DNA of 64,000 bases from Luteococcus sanguinis (lineage in GTDB: Bacteria; Actinomycetota; Actinomycetes; Propionibacteriales; Propionibacteriaceae), in the NCBI RefSeq assembly GCF_039527675.1, contig NZ_BAAAKI010000010.1:1-64000 (forward strand), written 5' to 3'. Below the pieces are notes generated by a model. That model did not search any database. It was not told the origin of the DNA and saw only the letters and a list, made by a program, of their open reading frames with translations. This document shows, piece after piece, positions 44,203 to 52,610 of the stretch (positions within the stretch are counted from its first letter, which is position 1; each line of letters begins with the position of its first letter). The position numbers and the translations under genes are program-made.

Positions 44203-45123
44203 TCATCCCTGCCGGACGATGTCCAGTGCGCGCTGCAGGTCGTCAGGGTATTCGGAGGTGAAGGTGACCCACTCCCCCGTCCCCGGATGGGTGAAGCCCA
44301 GCTGGACCGCGTGCAACCACTGCCGCTCCAGGCCGAGCCGCTGGGCCAGCACCGGGTCACTGCCGTAGGTGGGGTCCCCGACGCAGGGGTGGCGCAGCGC
44401 AGCCATGTGGACGCGAATCTGGTGGGTGCGACCTGTTTCCAGGTGGACCTCGAGCAGTGAAGCGGAACGGTGCGCCTCGAGGGTCTCGTAGTGGGTGACC
44501 GAACGCCGACCACCTGCAACGACCGCCATCTTCCACTCCGATCCGGGGTGGCGGGCGATCGGGGCGTCGATGGTGCCGGCCAATGGGTCGGGGTGCCCCT
44601 GGACGAGCGCGTGGTAGGTCTTCTCCACGCTCCGGTCCCGGAATGCCTGCTTGAGAACCGTGTAGGCCGTCTCGCTCTTGGCGACGACCATCAGCCCGGA
44701 GGTGCCCACGTCCAGGCGCTGGACGATGCCCTGCCGCTCGGCGGCACCGCTGGTGGAAATCCGGAAACCGGCCGCAGCGAGGTGCTCCACGACGCTGGGC
44801 CCCTCCCAGCCCAGTGACGGATGGGCGGCGACGCCGACCGGCTTGTCGACCACGACCAGGTCTCGGTCGTCGTGGACGATGCGCAGGCCCTCGACCTCCC
44901 GTGGGGTCACCTGCACACCGGCGGGAACCGCCTCGAGGTCCACCTCCAGCATCTGCATGGCGCGCACCCGCATCGAGGGCTTGTCCACCGTGGCGCCGTC
45001 CAGACGGACCGCCCCTGCCTCGACGAGGTCGGCGATCCGCGAGCGGGACAGGCCGGTCATCCGCGCTGCTGCGGCATCGACCCGGTCGCCGTCCAGACCG
45101 TCGGGGACGAACAGGACGCTCAT
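44203..45123 (-). CDS. RluA/RluD-family pseudouridine synthase
   Basis: 306 residues: an N-terminal S4-like RNA-binding domain (about 20-70, SRSRIADLVEAGAVRLDG) and the catalytic domain with the nucleophilic Asp in GIVQRLDVGTSGLMVVAKSE. HQIRVHMAALRHPCVGDPTYG is the conserved C-terminal block. Family members modify 23S rRNA; the exact site cannot be assigned. The ATG overlaps the lspA stop as ATGA, so it is coupled to lspA, the usual actinobacterial pair. Confidence 0.92.
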   Translation of the reverse strand: MSVLFVPDGLDGDRVDAAAARMTGLSRSRIADLVEAGAVRLDGATVDKPSMRVRAMQMLEVDLEAVPAGVQVTPREVEGLRIVHDDRDLVVVDKPVGVAAHPSLGWEGPSVVEHLAAAGFRISTSGAAERQGIVQRLDVGTSGLMVVAKSETAYTVLKQAFRDRSVEKTYHALVQGHPDPLAGTIDAPIARHPGSEWKMAVVAGGRRSVTHYETLEAHRSASLLEVHLETGRTHQIRVHMAALRHPCVGDPTYGSDPVLAQRLGLERQWLHAVQLGFTHPGTGEWVTFTSEYPDDLQRALDIVRQG

Positions 45124-45644
45124 CAGGAGTCCTCGCTCGATCGTTCCCGTGGTGACCGGAAGGAGGCAAGGACGACGATCGCGGCGGTCGTGGTCAGGCA
45201 GATGTCGGCGACATTGAAGACCGCGAAGTGCGGCAGGGAGATGAAGTCGATGACGTGGCCCCTCAGCGGGCCGGGTGGCCGGAGCAGTCGATCGACGAGG
45301 TTGCCGACGACACCGGCCAGCGCCAGGCCGGCCAGCGCACCCTGAGCGGCGCCCCGCAGTCGCGGGGCCCAGACCAGCAGGGCCAGGGCCGCCACGATGG
45401 CAAGGCAGCTGATGACCACCGTCGCCCCGGTACCCAAGGAGAACGCCGCACCGGGGTTGCGCACCAGCAGCAGCCTCAGGAAGCCGCCCAGGTAGCTCGG
45501 CGGGTCAGCGGGGTCCAGCCGGGTCACGGCGAGGTGTTTGGTCCACTGGTCCAGGGCCAGACCCAGAGCGGCCACCAGACCCATTGTGGGCAGCGCACGT
45601 CCGGCAGCCGCGCCGGTCAGCGCCGTTCCGCGCGCTGCTTGCAC
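45123..45644 (-). CDS. lspA: Lipoprotein signal peptidase
   Basis: Aspartyl protease that removes lipoprotein signal peptides, with four membrane helices. The catalytic Asp residues are in GVVGNLVDRLL and FAVFNVADICLT; RNPGAAFSLG and HVIDFISLP are the other family blocks. Start is uncertain: a GTG at 45644 (173 residues) gives a full first helix and overlaps the upstream gene by 28 bases, while an ATG at 45584 (153 residues) gives a short one. Neither has a good ribosome-binding site. Confidence 0.85.
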   Translation of the reverse strand: MQAARGTALTGAAAGRALPTMGLVAALGLALDQWTKHLAVTRLDPADPPSYLGGFLRLLLVRNPGAAFSLGTGATVVISCLAIVAALALLVWAPRLRGAAQGALAGLALAGVVGNLVDRLLRPPGPLRGHVIDFISLPHFAVFNVADICLTTTAAIVVLASFRSPRERSSEDS

Positions 45645-46045
45645 GTCACGCACATGGTCGCCCGCGGAAAGGCCTGCAGCCGTGCCTTGCCGATCGGCTC
45701 TCCGCAGCGCTCGCACAGCCCGTACTGTCCCGTGTCGAAGAGGTCCAGCGCCAGCCGTGCCTGCTCCAACATCTCGCGCTGGTTGGCGGCCAGCGACATC
45801 TCCTGGTCACGCTCGAAGTTGGAAGAGCCCACGTCGGCGGGGTCCAGCCCGGCGCCGTCACGGCCCTCACGCATCAGGTCGACGAGTTCGGCCTCGTGCA
45901 CGGCAATCGCCTTCTGCAAGCGGTCGACCTCGTCCACCAGCTCGGTGCGCACCTCTTCGACCTCTTCGGCCGTCCAGGGCTCTTCGCCCTCACGAACGGG
46001 GAGAGTGACGGTCGAGGCGGCAGCGCCGCCCGGCTTCGTGGCCAT
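45617..46045 (-). CDS. TraR/DksA-family zinc-finger protein
   Basis: 142 residues. An N-terminal coiled helical region (EEVRTELVDEVDRLQKAIAV) precedes a C4 zinc finger (CERCGEPIGKARLQAFP to CVTCKQRAE) as in DksA. DksA-type proteins bind the RNA polymerase secondary channel; in actinobacteria this lspA-linked family may act similarly, which is inference. The ATG at 46045 is chosen for GGAAGGA six bases upstream; a longer frame to 46126 lacks a site. Confidence 0.87.
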   Translation of the reverse strand: MATKPGGAAASTVTLPVREGEEPWTAEEVEEVRTELVDEVDRLQKAIAVHEAELVDLMREGRDGAGLDPADVGSSNFERDQEMSLAANQREMLEQARLALDLFDTGQYGLCERCGEPIGKARLQAFPRATMCVTCKQRAERR

Positions 46046-46178
46046 GTGTCGTCCTTCCGGTCTGCGGTCCACCCTTGGCCCGCGGAGGAGTTCGGGTCTG
46101 AGCGATGAGGGTACACCTCTTGTCAACGACGGGGAGCCAGCTCACCGCACGGCCGATGATTCCCCCCTCTGACACTGA

Positions 46179-46215
46179 CCAGCCCCCGCCCTGCCGGTGG
46201 CAGAGCGGGGGCTGG
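46179..46215 (-). terminator. Terminator hairpin after divIVA
   Basis: An 11-base-pair stem (46179-46189 with 46205-46215) and 15-base loop, 57 bases past the divIVA stop. It separates divIVA from the dksA-like/lspA unit. An imperfect direct repeat of GGGAAGGA lies between it and the stop. Confidence 0.6.
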
Positions 46216-46272
46216 ATGCGTCCGTCCGGCCATCAGGCCATAAGGGAAGGACTCCAGGCCATCAGGGAAGGA

Positions 46273-47391
46273 TCAGTTGTTGCCCTCGGCGAGCAAGGCG
46301 TCCAGACGAGGGGTCTGGGAAGCGATGGCCGGGCGCTCCTCCCCGAGCAGCACGGGCGTGCCCTCGGGCTCGAAGGTGGAGTTCTCCAAGTGCGCGATCT
46401 GACCGCGAAGGTGCTCAGTGAGGGTGGAACGGTAGCTGCCCTCGTAGGTGCGCAGGTCGTCCACCTTGCCGACGAGTGCATCACGCTCGGCCTCCAGCGC
46501 GCTGAACAACTCGGACCGACGGGCCTCGGCGTCCGCGTGCACCCGCTCGGAGTTGGCGGCCGCCTCCGAGGTGAGCTGGTCCGCCTGGGCCTTTGCCTCG
46601 TTGGCCAACTGGTCGGCATTCACGCGAGCCTCGGACTGGATCCGCTCGGCGCGGGTCTGGGCGTCGACGGTGAGCTCGTGGGCGCGGCGCTCCGCCTCGC
46701 TGACGGCCTGCTGGGCGCGGGCGTCGGCTTCGGCCACCTTGCGCTGGGCCTCTGCCTCGGCCTCGGAGACCAGGGTCTCCGCCTGCTCGGTGTGCAGCTG
46801 GACCATCCGGACGACCGCGGGGCTGGCCTGCGCGGAGGTGGTCACGACGATCTTCTCGACACGTCCGGCACCATCGCCGTCGACCACCGTGAGCGGGGTG
46901 GCCTGGCGGGCGGCATCCAACTCGCCGCGGACCTGGGAGACCTCGGCGCGTGCCTGCTCGACCTCCTTGCGAGCCGCATCCAGTTCGCTGCGCAGGCCGG
47001 CATTCTCCTCGCGGAGGCGCTGGAGCTCGCCGGCGTCCACGGAATCGTTCGAGACGGAATCGTTCGAGACGGAATCGTTCAAGACCGCGTCGCTTGCATT
47101 GAGGGCCGGGCCGGCATTGCTGGACTGGGCGCGCAGCGCCTCGATCTCTGCCTGGAGACGGGCATTCTCGTCGGCCAGCGCGGAGCTGTTCGTGGGGTCA
47201 CCGGCCGTCTCGCGGTCGCCGCCGAGCGCGTCAAGCTGGGCCCGGAGGCGCTCGTTCTCCTCCGACATCTGCACGAAGGTCAGGTCGACGGCATCGACGA
47301 AGTCGTCCACCTCTGTGGCCCGGTATCCCTCTCCCTGTCGCTTGGCGATCGGGAAGCGGACGTTCTTCACGTCCTCAAGGGTCAACGTCAT
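46273..47391 (-). CDS. divIVA: DivIVA-domain polar growth/division protein
   Basis: 372 residues. The N-terminal DivIVA membrane-curvature domain is clear (KNVRFPIAKRQGEGYRATEV, DDFVDAVDLTFVQMSEENER), followed by long coiled coils up to about residue 340 rich in Glu/Ala/Arg. In Actinobacteria it marks poles and directs wall synthesis. It is larger than mycobacterial Wag31 (about 260). An insertion near residues 100-117 consists of a repeated NDSVS unit encoded by a perfect 15-bp tandem repeat. GGAG seven bases before the ATG. A weak TAACCT -10 lies at 47492-47497. Confidence 0.9.
   Translation of the reverse strand: MTLTLEDVKNVRFPIAKRQGEGYRATEVDDFVDAVDLTFVQMSEENERLRAQLDALGGDRETAGDPTNSSALADENARLQAEIEALRAQSSNAGPALNASDAVLNDSVSNDSVSNDSVDAGELQRLREENAGLRSELDAARKEVEQARAEVSQVRGELDAARQATPLTVVDGDGAGRVEKIVVTTSAQASPAVVRMVQLHTEQAETLVSEAEAEAQRKVAEADARAQQAVSEAERRAHELTVDAQTRAERIQSEARVNADQLANEAKAQADQLTSEAAANSERVHADAEARRSELFSALEAERDALVGKVDDLRTYEGSYRSTLTEHLRGQIAHLENSTFEPEGTPVLLGEERPAIASQTPRLDALLAEGNN
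47041..47085 (-). repeat. 15-bp tandem repeat in divIVA, 3 copies
   Basis: Unit GGAATCGTTCGAGAC (plus-strand reading) occurs at 47041-47055, 47056-47070 and, with one change, 47071-47085. In frame it adds five residues per copy between the N-terminal domain and the coiled coil. Confidence 0.92.
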
Positions 47392-47409
47392 CTCAGTACT
47401 CCCAGTTGT

Positions 47410-47465
47410 GTGCGTCCCAGCGGAACGTCAGGTGTCGGACCAATAGCCGGACCTGACGGACGCAC
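47410..47465 (-). other. Long hairpin in the divIVA leader
   Basis: The right arm 47451-47465 (15 bases) pairs in two blocks with 47427-47433 and 47410-47417, leaving a 9-base bulge on one side and a 17-base tip. It lies in the 149-base gap between sepF and divIVA, 19 bases upstream of the divIVA ATG. It could be the sepF terminator, an attenuator of divIVA, or both. No gene lies in this gap. Confidence 0.5.
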
Positions 47466-47540
47466 TGGCGCCGTCGTGCCGACTACCCGTCAGGTTACTG
47501 CACCCCTACCCGGCACGAAGGAAGACCTCCACCCAACGAA

Positions 47541-48047
47541 TCAGCTCTGGTTGAAGAAGCCGCCAGCGGCGATGCGCTCCTTGTCCTCCGCGGTGACGTT
47601 CACGTTCTGCGGGGACAGCAGGAAGACCTTGGAGGTGACGCGCTCGATGGTGCCGCGCAAGCCGAAGATCAGGCCAGCGGCGAAGTCGACGAGACGCTTG
47701 GCGTCCGCCTCCTCCATGTCCGAGAGGTTCATGATCACCGGCACGCTGTCACGAAAGTGCTCGCCGATGGTGCGGGCCTCGTTGTAGGTGCGCGGGTGGA
47801 CGGTGATGATCCGCGTCAGGTCGGCAGTGCGCTGCACGGGTTCCTCCTTCTTGTGCTGGGAAGAAACGGCAGACACCGGTGCTGCTGGACGACGGTCCGG
47901 CAGTTGGGTGATGGTGGACGGCTCGTACTCGACCTCGTCCTCATAGACGGCCTGCGTCAGCTCACCGTCGGCCTCCTCGTAGTCGTAGCGGGCCTCCTCG
48001 ACCACGCCCAACCATTTCCCGGCCCTGCGGAACACGCTCTCGCTCAT
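47541..48047 (-). CDS. sepF: Cell division protein SepF
   Basis: Membrane-binding FtsZ anchor that replaces FtsA in actinobacteria. 168 residues: N-terminal amphipathic helix (MSESVFRRAGKWLGVVEE), an acidic linker, then the SepF core (ITVHPRTYNEARTIGEHFRD, VIMNLSDMEEADAKRLVDF, TSKVFLLSPQNVNVT). ATG at 48047 preceded by GAGGAGG; a TTG directly before it is in frame. It has its own TAGCCT -10. Confidence 0.93.
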   Translation of the reverse strand: MSESVFRRAGKWLGVVEEARYDYEEADGELTQAVYEDEVEYEPSTITQLPDRRPAAPVSAVSSQHKKEEPVQRTADLTRIITVHPRTYNEARTIGEHFRDSVPVIMNLSDMEEADAKRLVDFAAGLIFGLRGTIERVTSKVFLLSPQNVNVTAEDKERIAAGGFFNQS

Positions 48048-48074
48048 CAACCCCTCCTCGAACAGTCGCTGTCG

Positions 48075-48080
48075 AGGCTA
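48075..48080 (-). promoter_or_regulatory. -10 element of sepF
   Basis: TAGCCT on the minus strand, 27 bases before the sepF ATG, leaving about 20 bases of leader that contain GAGGAGG. It lies in the 113-base pgeF-sepF gap. Confidence 0.45.
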
Positions 48081-48160
48081 CCCGACGGTGCGCCCCGGTC
48101 CCGCTCACCCGGTGGCCGACACGCGCGGGAATCCGAGGCAGACGCGAATTCCTGGACCCC

Positions 48161-48931
48161 TCAGGGTTGGAGCCACACCAGGCCAGCCAGGCGCCCCGCG
48201 GCCGCACCATCGCGGCGATGGGAGTGCAGGCTGGCAGTGGTGAGGGTGCAGGGGTCGACCCGCTCGACGCGTGCCCCCAGCCGCACCAGCTCAGCCTCGC
48301 AGCCGGCGCCGAGATCGAGCGCCGCCGTTCCCTGGGGAGTGCGCGAGCGTGCGGCCGGGTGCGCAGCGGCGACCTCATCGGCCATCTGCTCGGGCACTTC
48401 GTAGCAGGAACCACAGACGTGGGGGCCGATCCAAGCGGTGATGTCGGCGGCGCCGAGCGCCCGCATTGCTGCGACCGTGTTGGCCAGCACCCCGGTGGCG
48501 AAGCCGACCCGTCCGGCGTGCGCTGCGCCGACCACGCCGCGGTCGGCATCGGCCAGCAGCACCGGGACGCAGTCGGCAACCCTGATGCACAGTGCCACGC
48601 CTGGCAGCGCCGTCACGCTCGCGTCGGCGACCGGCAGCGGGTGCTCGCCCGCGTCGGCGCCGAGCCGGACGGGGTCGCCCCAGCTGGCGAGCTGGCGCTC
48701 GTCCATGACCAGGACGTCGGGGGTGTGACGCTGGTCGAGGGTGATCACCGGCCCCAGGCCGAGAGTCGACCGGACGCTGGCGAAGTTGGCCCGCACCAGG
48801 TTGGCGTCGTCGACGTCGACGCGACCCAGGTTGAGCGGGCCCAGACCTGGGCTGGAGAAGCCATCATGGCGGTCCGTGAAAACGACCCCGACGCCAGAAT
48901 TGGCGCCGGGGTCGAGTCGGAAGCTGAACAA
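48161..48931 (-). CDS. pgeF: Polyphenol oxidase family / purine nucleoside phosphorylase YfiH-type protein
   Basis: 256-residue member of the DUF152/YfiH (PgeF) family, zinc enzymes acting on purine nucleosides and implicated in peptidoglycan editing. Conserved blocks: TLDQRHTPDVLVMDE (His), IRVADCVPVLLADAD (Cys), GAAHAGRVGFATGV (His) and WIGPHVCGSCYEVPEQMADE. The start is probably the TTG at 48931, nine bases after the ftsZ stop, with only a weak ribosome-binding site. Its place right after ftsZ is conserved in actinobacteria. Confidence 0.87.
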   Translation of the reverse strand: MFSFRLDPGANSGVGVVFTDRHDGFSSPGLGPLNLGRVDVDDANLVRANFASVRSTLGLGPVITLDQRHTPDVLVMDERQLASWGDPVRLGADAGEHPLPVADASVTALPGVALCIRVADCVPVLLADADRGVVGAAHAGRVGFATGVLANTVAAMRALGAADITAWIGPHVCGSCYEVPEQMADEVAAAHPAARSRTPQGTAALDLGAGCEAELVRLGARVERVDPCTLTTASLHSHRRDGAAAGRLAGLVWLQP

Positions 48932-48940
48932 GTCAGTGCT

Positions 48941-50197
48941 TCACTTCAGGAAGTCCGGGATGTCCAGTTCGTCGTCCGCGGGGGCTGGACCACGCTCGGC
49001 CACCGGCGGGGTGCCGGGCTGGGCGGCCGGGGTCTGGGCCTGCTGGAAGCCACCCTGCTCGTTCTGGCCGGAGCCATGCTGGCTGGCGCCGGCCTGGCTG
49101 GATCCGCCACTGAAGACGCCGGGACCGTTGGCGACATGCTGGGCGGTGGGGACCGTCTGCGCAGAGGGCGGGGTGAGTGCGGTGTTCCGAGTGCCGTTCT
49201 GGTTCAGGCTGGGACGCGCGGAGATGCCGGGCTGGCGGCGGGGCGGCTGGCCGCCGTCGAAGCCGGCCGCGATCACGGTGACGCGGACCTCGTCGCCCAT
49301 CGAGTCGTCGATGACGGTGCCGAAGATGATGTTGGCCTCGTCATGGGCCGCGGCCTCGATCAGGTTTGCGGCCGAGGAGACCTCGAAGAGGCCGAGGTCG
49401 GAGCCACCGGCGATCGACAGCAGGACGCCGTGCGCACCGTCGATGGAGGCCTCGAGCAGCGGGGAGCTGATCGCCATCTCCGCGGCAGCGCGGGCGCGGT
49501 CCTCACCACGGGCCTGACCGATGCCCATCAGGGCGGAACCGGCATTGCTCATGACCGACTTGACGTCGGCGAAGTCGAGGTTGATCAGGCCGGGGGTGGT
49601 GATCAGGTCGGTGATGCCCGACACGCCCTGCATCAGCACCTGATCGGCCTGGCGGAAGGCGTCCAGGATGGCGACCTGGTGGTCGGTCATCTGCAGCAGC
49701 TTGTCATTCGGGATGACGATGAGGGTGTCGACCTCTTCACGCAGGCGGGCGATTCCCTCCTCCGCCTGGTTGGAGCGGCGCTTGCCCTCGAAGCTGAAGG
49801 GGCGCGTCACGACGCCGATGGTCAGCGCGCCGATCGAGCGGGCGATCTTGGCGACGACGGGAGCGCCACCGGTGCCGGTGCCACCACCCTCACCAGCGGT
49901 GACGAAGACCATGTCCGCCCCGCGCAGCACCTCCTCGATCTGGTCCTGGTGGTCCTCGGCGGCCTGACGACCCTTGTCGGGGTCGGCGCCGGCACCAAGA
50001 CCGCGGGTCAGCTCACGGCCGACGTCGAGCTTCACGTCCGCATCGGACATGAGCAGGGCCTGGGCATCGGTGTTGATCGCAATGAACTCGACGCCCTTCA
50101 GGCCCGCCTCGATCATTCGGTTGACGGCGTTCACGCCGCCGCCGCCGACTCCGACGACCTTGATGACTGCCAAGTAGTTCTGCGACGCACTTGCCAC
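48941..50197 (-). CDS. ftsZ: Cell division protein FtsZ
   Basis: Tubulin-like GTPase forming the Z ring. 418 residues. GTP-binding core: VVGVGGGGVNAVNRMIEAGL, the tubulin signature AGEGGGTGTGGAPVVA and NLDFADVKSVMSNAG. After residue 320 comes a Gln/Pro/Gly-rich linker of about 85 residues, ending in the partner-binding tail DDELDIPDFLK that SepF recognises. GTG start with GGCGGGAT upstream. It has its own promoter and an 80-base leader. Confidence 0.96.
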   Translation of the reverse strand: MASASQNYLAVIKVVGVGGGGVNAVNRMIEAGLKGVEFIAINTDAQALLMSDADVKLDVGRELTRGLGAGADPDKGRQAAEDHQDQIEEVLRGADMVFVTAGEGGGTGTGGAPVVAKIARSIGALTIGVVTRPFSFEGKRRSNQAEEGIARLREEVDTLIVIPNDKLLQMTDHQVAILDAFRQADQVLMQGVSGITDLITTPGLINLDFADVKSVMSNAGSALMGIGQARGEDRARAAAEMAISSPLLEASIDGAHGVLLSIAGGSDLGLFEVSSAANLIEAAAHDEANIIFGTVIDDSMGDEVRVTVIAAGFDGGQPPRRQPGISARPSLNQNGTRNTALTPPSAQTVPTAQHVANGPGVFSGGSSQAGASQHGSGQNEQGGFQQAQTPAAQPGTPPVAERGPAPADDELDIPDFLK

Positions 50198-50282
50198 GGG
50201 GATCCCGCCTCAATTCTCTAGCCGTTGGAGCTGCAAACCCACCGTGCGACGGCACGCACCCATGGGGTTCGGTGACCGTCAC

Positions 50283-50288
50283 AGGCTA
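50283..50288 (-). promoter_or_regulatory. -10 element of ftsZ
   Basis: TAGCCT on the minus strand about 86 bases before the ftsZ GTG. A TGGACA lies 18 bases upstream of it as candidate -35. The 221-base ftsQ-ftsZ gap is the only sizeable gap in the dcw cluster, which fits a separate ftsZ promoter. Confidence 0.5.
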
Positions 50289-50418
50289 TGTGCGGCCAAC
50301 TTTGGGTGTCCAACACCGGCCTCGGCCAACTGCCAGAGTCTCAACCCGACCTTGAGGGCCTCGAGGGTGCAGCCCCGACGGCGGCAAGGTCAGGGCCATG
50401 CCGCCTGGCGGCGTCGAT

Positions 50419-51174
50419 TCAGCGCGCGGTCGGATTGGCCGGGCTGGCGACATTGAAGACGGTGAACTTTTCTCGCGCCACGAGGGCCTCGGCCACCTGC
50501 GCCTTGGTCGCGGAATCTGCGGCCGAACCCCACAGCACCTGCTGGCCGGTCGTCAGCTTCACAGTGATGTCGTCCGGGCCGCTCGCCTCGACGGCGTCCA
50601 GCTTCTTCACCAGCTTGGGGGTGAGATTGGTGACGACGGTCGCGACGTCGGCGAGCAACCGGTTCTCGACGCTGGGGGTACGCACCAGCGGCAACGACTT
50701 GTTCCGCTTGGCGCCCTGGACGAAGACCACGCCGGCCGCGTCGACGGACTCGTAGGTGGTGCCCTCGAGGCGTTGGTAGACCGCGACGCGCTCAGTGACC
50801 TCGATGACGACGGTGCTGGGCCACTTGGTGTGCACTCGGACTCCCCCGACCGGGGGCAGTACGGCGACCCGCTGGCCGATCGGGCCGGTCTTCAGCTTCG
50901 AAAGCGGAACGCCCATCGGCACCTGGGCCGCGGCGAGCACCTGGTCGGTGCTGACGAGCTTGTTGCCCTCGACGCGCACCTGCTTGCTGGCAAAGACCGG
51001 CGAGAAGGAGACCAACCACAGCGCGAGCGCGAGCAGCAGCACCAGCGCCGCTCCCCCACCAACCAGTCCGAGGTGGCGGCGTCGTTCGCGCCGACGCCGC
51101 TCAGCGATGGCCGCGGAGACGTCGGTGGGCGTGGCCGGGCGAACCGGCCCGGTCTTGGGGACCGACGACGGCAT
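50419..51174 (-). CDS. ftsQ: Cell division protein FtsQ
   Basis: Bitopic divisome protein of 251 residues: basic cytoplasmic N-terminus (ERRRRERRRHLGL), one membrane helix (about 37-58), POTRA domain (ASKQVRVEGNKLVSTDQVLA) and the FtsQ domain (KWPSTVVIEVTERVAVYQRL). It bridges FtsL/FtsB and other divisome parts. The ATG overlaps the murC stop as TGATG. Confidence 0.92.
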   Translation of the reverse strand: MPSSVPKTGPVRPATPTDVSAAIAERRRRERRRHLGLVGGGAALVLLLALALWLVSFSPVFASKQVRVEGNKLVSTDQVLAAAQVPMGVPLSKLKTGPIGQRVAVLPPVGGVRVHTKWPSTVVIEVTERVAVYQRLEGTTYESVDAAGVVFVQGAKRNKSLPLVRTPSVENRLLADVATVVTNLTPKLVKKLDAVEASGPDDITVKLTTGQQVLWGSAADSATKAQVAEALVAREKFTVFNVASPANPTAR

Positions 51175-52610
51175 CAGTCCGCTCCAGGCGCCAGCTGGGC
51201 GAGCAGGAGGGGCCCGACCAGGGTCACGTCTCCCGCTCCGAGCGTCATCAACAGATCGCCCGGACGCAGCAGGGCGGCCAGTTCCGGCGCAAGTCGTCCC
51301 TTGTCGGCGACGTAGACGGCCTCACCGCCGTGGCGGCGCACCGCCTCCAGCACGAGTTCACCGGTCACGCCGGGCACCGGGTCCTCCCGGGCGGCGTAGA
51401 TGTCGGTGAGCACCACCAGGTCGGCCAGGGTGAGGGCCTCGCCGAACTCGTCCGCGAAGTCCATCGTCCGGCTGAACAGGTGCGGCTGGAAGCAGGCGAC
51501 CAACCGGCCCCCGGCGGCAGCCTTGCGGGCCGCGGTGAGGGCGGCCCGAATCTCGGTCGGGTGGTGGGCGTAGTCGTCGTAGATGCGGACGTCGGGCTCC
51601 TGGTCCCCGGCGCCAGGGACCCTGGCCTGACCTACCAGCTGGAAGCGACGCAGGGTGCCGGTGAAGCTCTCCGCGCCGGCGAGCAGCGCCTTCGGGTCGT
51701 GGCCCAGCAGCCGCCCGACGGCGAAGGCCGCCGCGGCGTTGGCCAGGTTGTAGCGCCCCGGCACCTTCAGCTCGAGATGGCCGGAGAAGCCGTCGTGGCT
51801 GATCACCGCCCGGGCCGTCGTGCCCTCGAAGTCGAGCTCGCTCAACAAGACGTCCGAACCGGGCGCTTCACCGTAGGTGACGACCTGCTGGCCGGCGGCG
51901 CGCAGCCGCTCCCCGAGCGAGGAGGCGCCCTCGTCGTCGGAGTTCAGCACGACCGCCTCGACCCCGTCGGCCGTGGCGAAGCGCACGAAGCCGTCGAAGT
52001 AGGCCTGCGGGGTGACCCAGTTGTCGAGGTGGTCGGCCTCCACATTGGTGATGACCGCGATCCGCGTCGGGTACTGCAGGAAGGATCCGTCGGACTCGTC
52101 GGCTTCGACGACGAAGGCGTCTCCGCTGCCCAGTTGCGCGCTCTTGCCGCTGGCCGCCAGCGGGGACCCGATCACATAGGAGGGGTCGGCGCCTACCTCG
52201 GTGAGCAGCACCGCAGCCATGCCGGTGGTGGTGGTCTTGCCGTGGGTGCCCGCGACGGAGATTCCGGCGTGGCCGAGCATCAGCGCCGCCAGCGCAGCGG
52301 AGCGGTGCCAGATGGTCAGGCCCCGCTCGCGGGCGGCAACCAGCTCGGGGTTGTCCTCGCGAATGGCGGACGAGACCACGACCGTGCGGGCATCGCCCAG
52401 CTGGGCGTCGCAGTGCCCGACATGGGTCCGAATGCCCTGGGCCGACAGCGCCCGCAGGGCGGCCGAGTCGGACTGGTCGGAGCCGGAGACCTCGACGCCC
52501 AGATCGTGGTAGAGCTGCGCGATGCCACTCATGCCGGCACCACCGATGGCGATGAAGTGGATCGGCCCGGCCCGATTGGCGGGGAAGACCTCGACGGGTT
52601 CACGAAGCAT
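51174..52610 (-). CDS. murC: UDP-N-acetylmuramate--L-alanine ligase
   Basis: Adds L-Ala to UDP-MurNAc. 478 residues. N-terminal FIAIGGAGMSGIAQLYHDLG, P-loop VAGTHGKTTTTGMAAVLL, EADESDGSF and the C-terminal RIYDDYAHHPTEIRAALTAA are diagnostic. ATG at 52610 has GGAAGGA seven bases upstream; a frame open to 52679 is rejected. It overlaps the end of murG by 11 bases. Confidence 0.95.
   Translation of the reverse strand: MLREPVEVFPANRAGPIHFIAIGGAGMSGIAQLYHDLGVEVSGSDQSDSAALRALSAQGIRTHVGHCDAQLGDARTVVVSSAIREDNPELVAARERGLTIWHRSAALAALMLGHAGISVAGTHGKTTTTGMAAVLLTEVGADPSYVIGSPLAASGKSAQLGSGDAFVVEADESDGSFLQYPTRIAVITNVEADHLDNWVTPQAYFDGFVRFATADGVEAVVLNSDDEGASSLGERLRAAGQQVVTYGEAPGSDVLLSELDFEGTTARAVISHDGFSGHLELKVPGRYNLANAAAAFAVGRLLGHDPKALLAGAESFTGTLRRFQLVGQARVPGAGDQEPDVRIYDDYAHHPTEIRAALTAARKAAAGGRLVACFQPHLFSRTMDFADEFGEALTLADLVVLTDIYAAREDPVPGVTGELVLEAVRRHGGEAVYVADKGRLAPELAALLRPGDLLMTLGAGDVTLVGPLLLAQLAPGAD

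Noticed and set aside
42306..44261. 651-codon plus-strand frame over tRNA-Leu and pyk
   Set aside because: Runs antisense through a tRNA and a conserved kinase; no domain seen.
48167..50221. 684-codon plus-strand frame antisense to pgeF and ftsZ
   Set aside because: Same antisense artefact; FtsZ and PgeF motifs lie on the minus strand.
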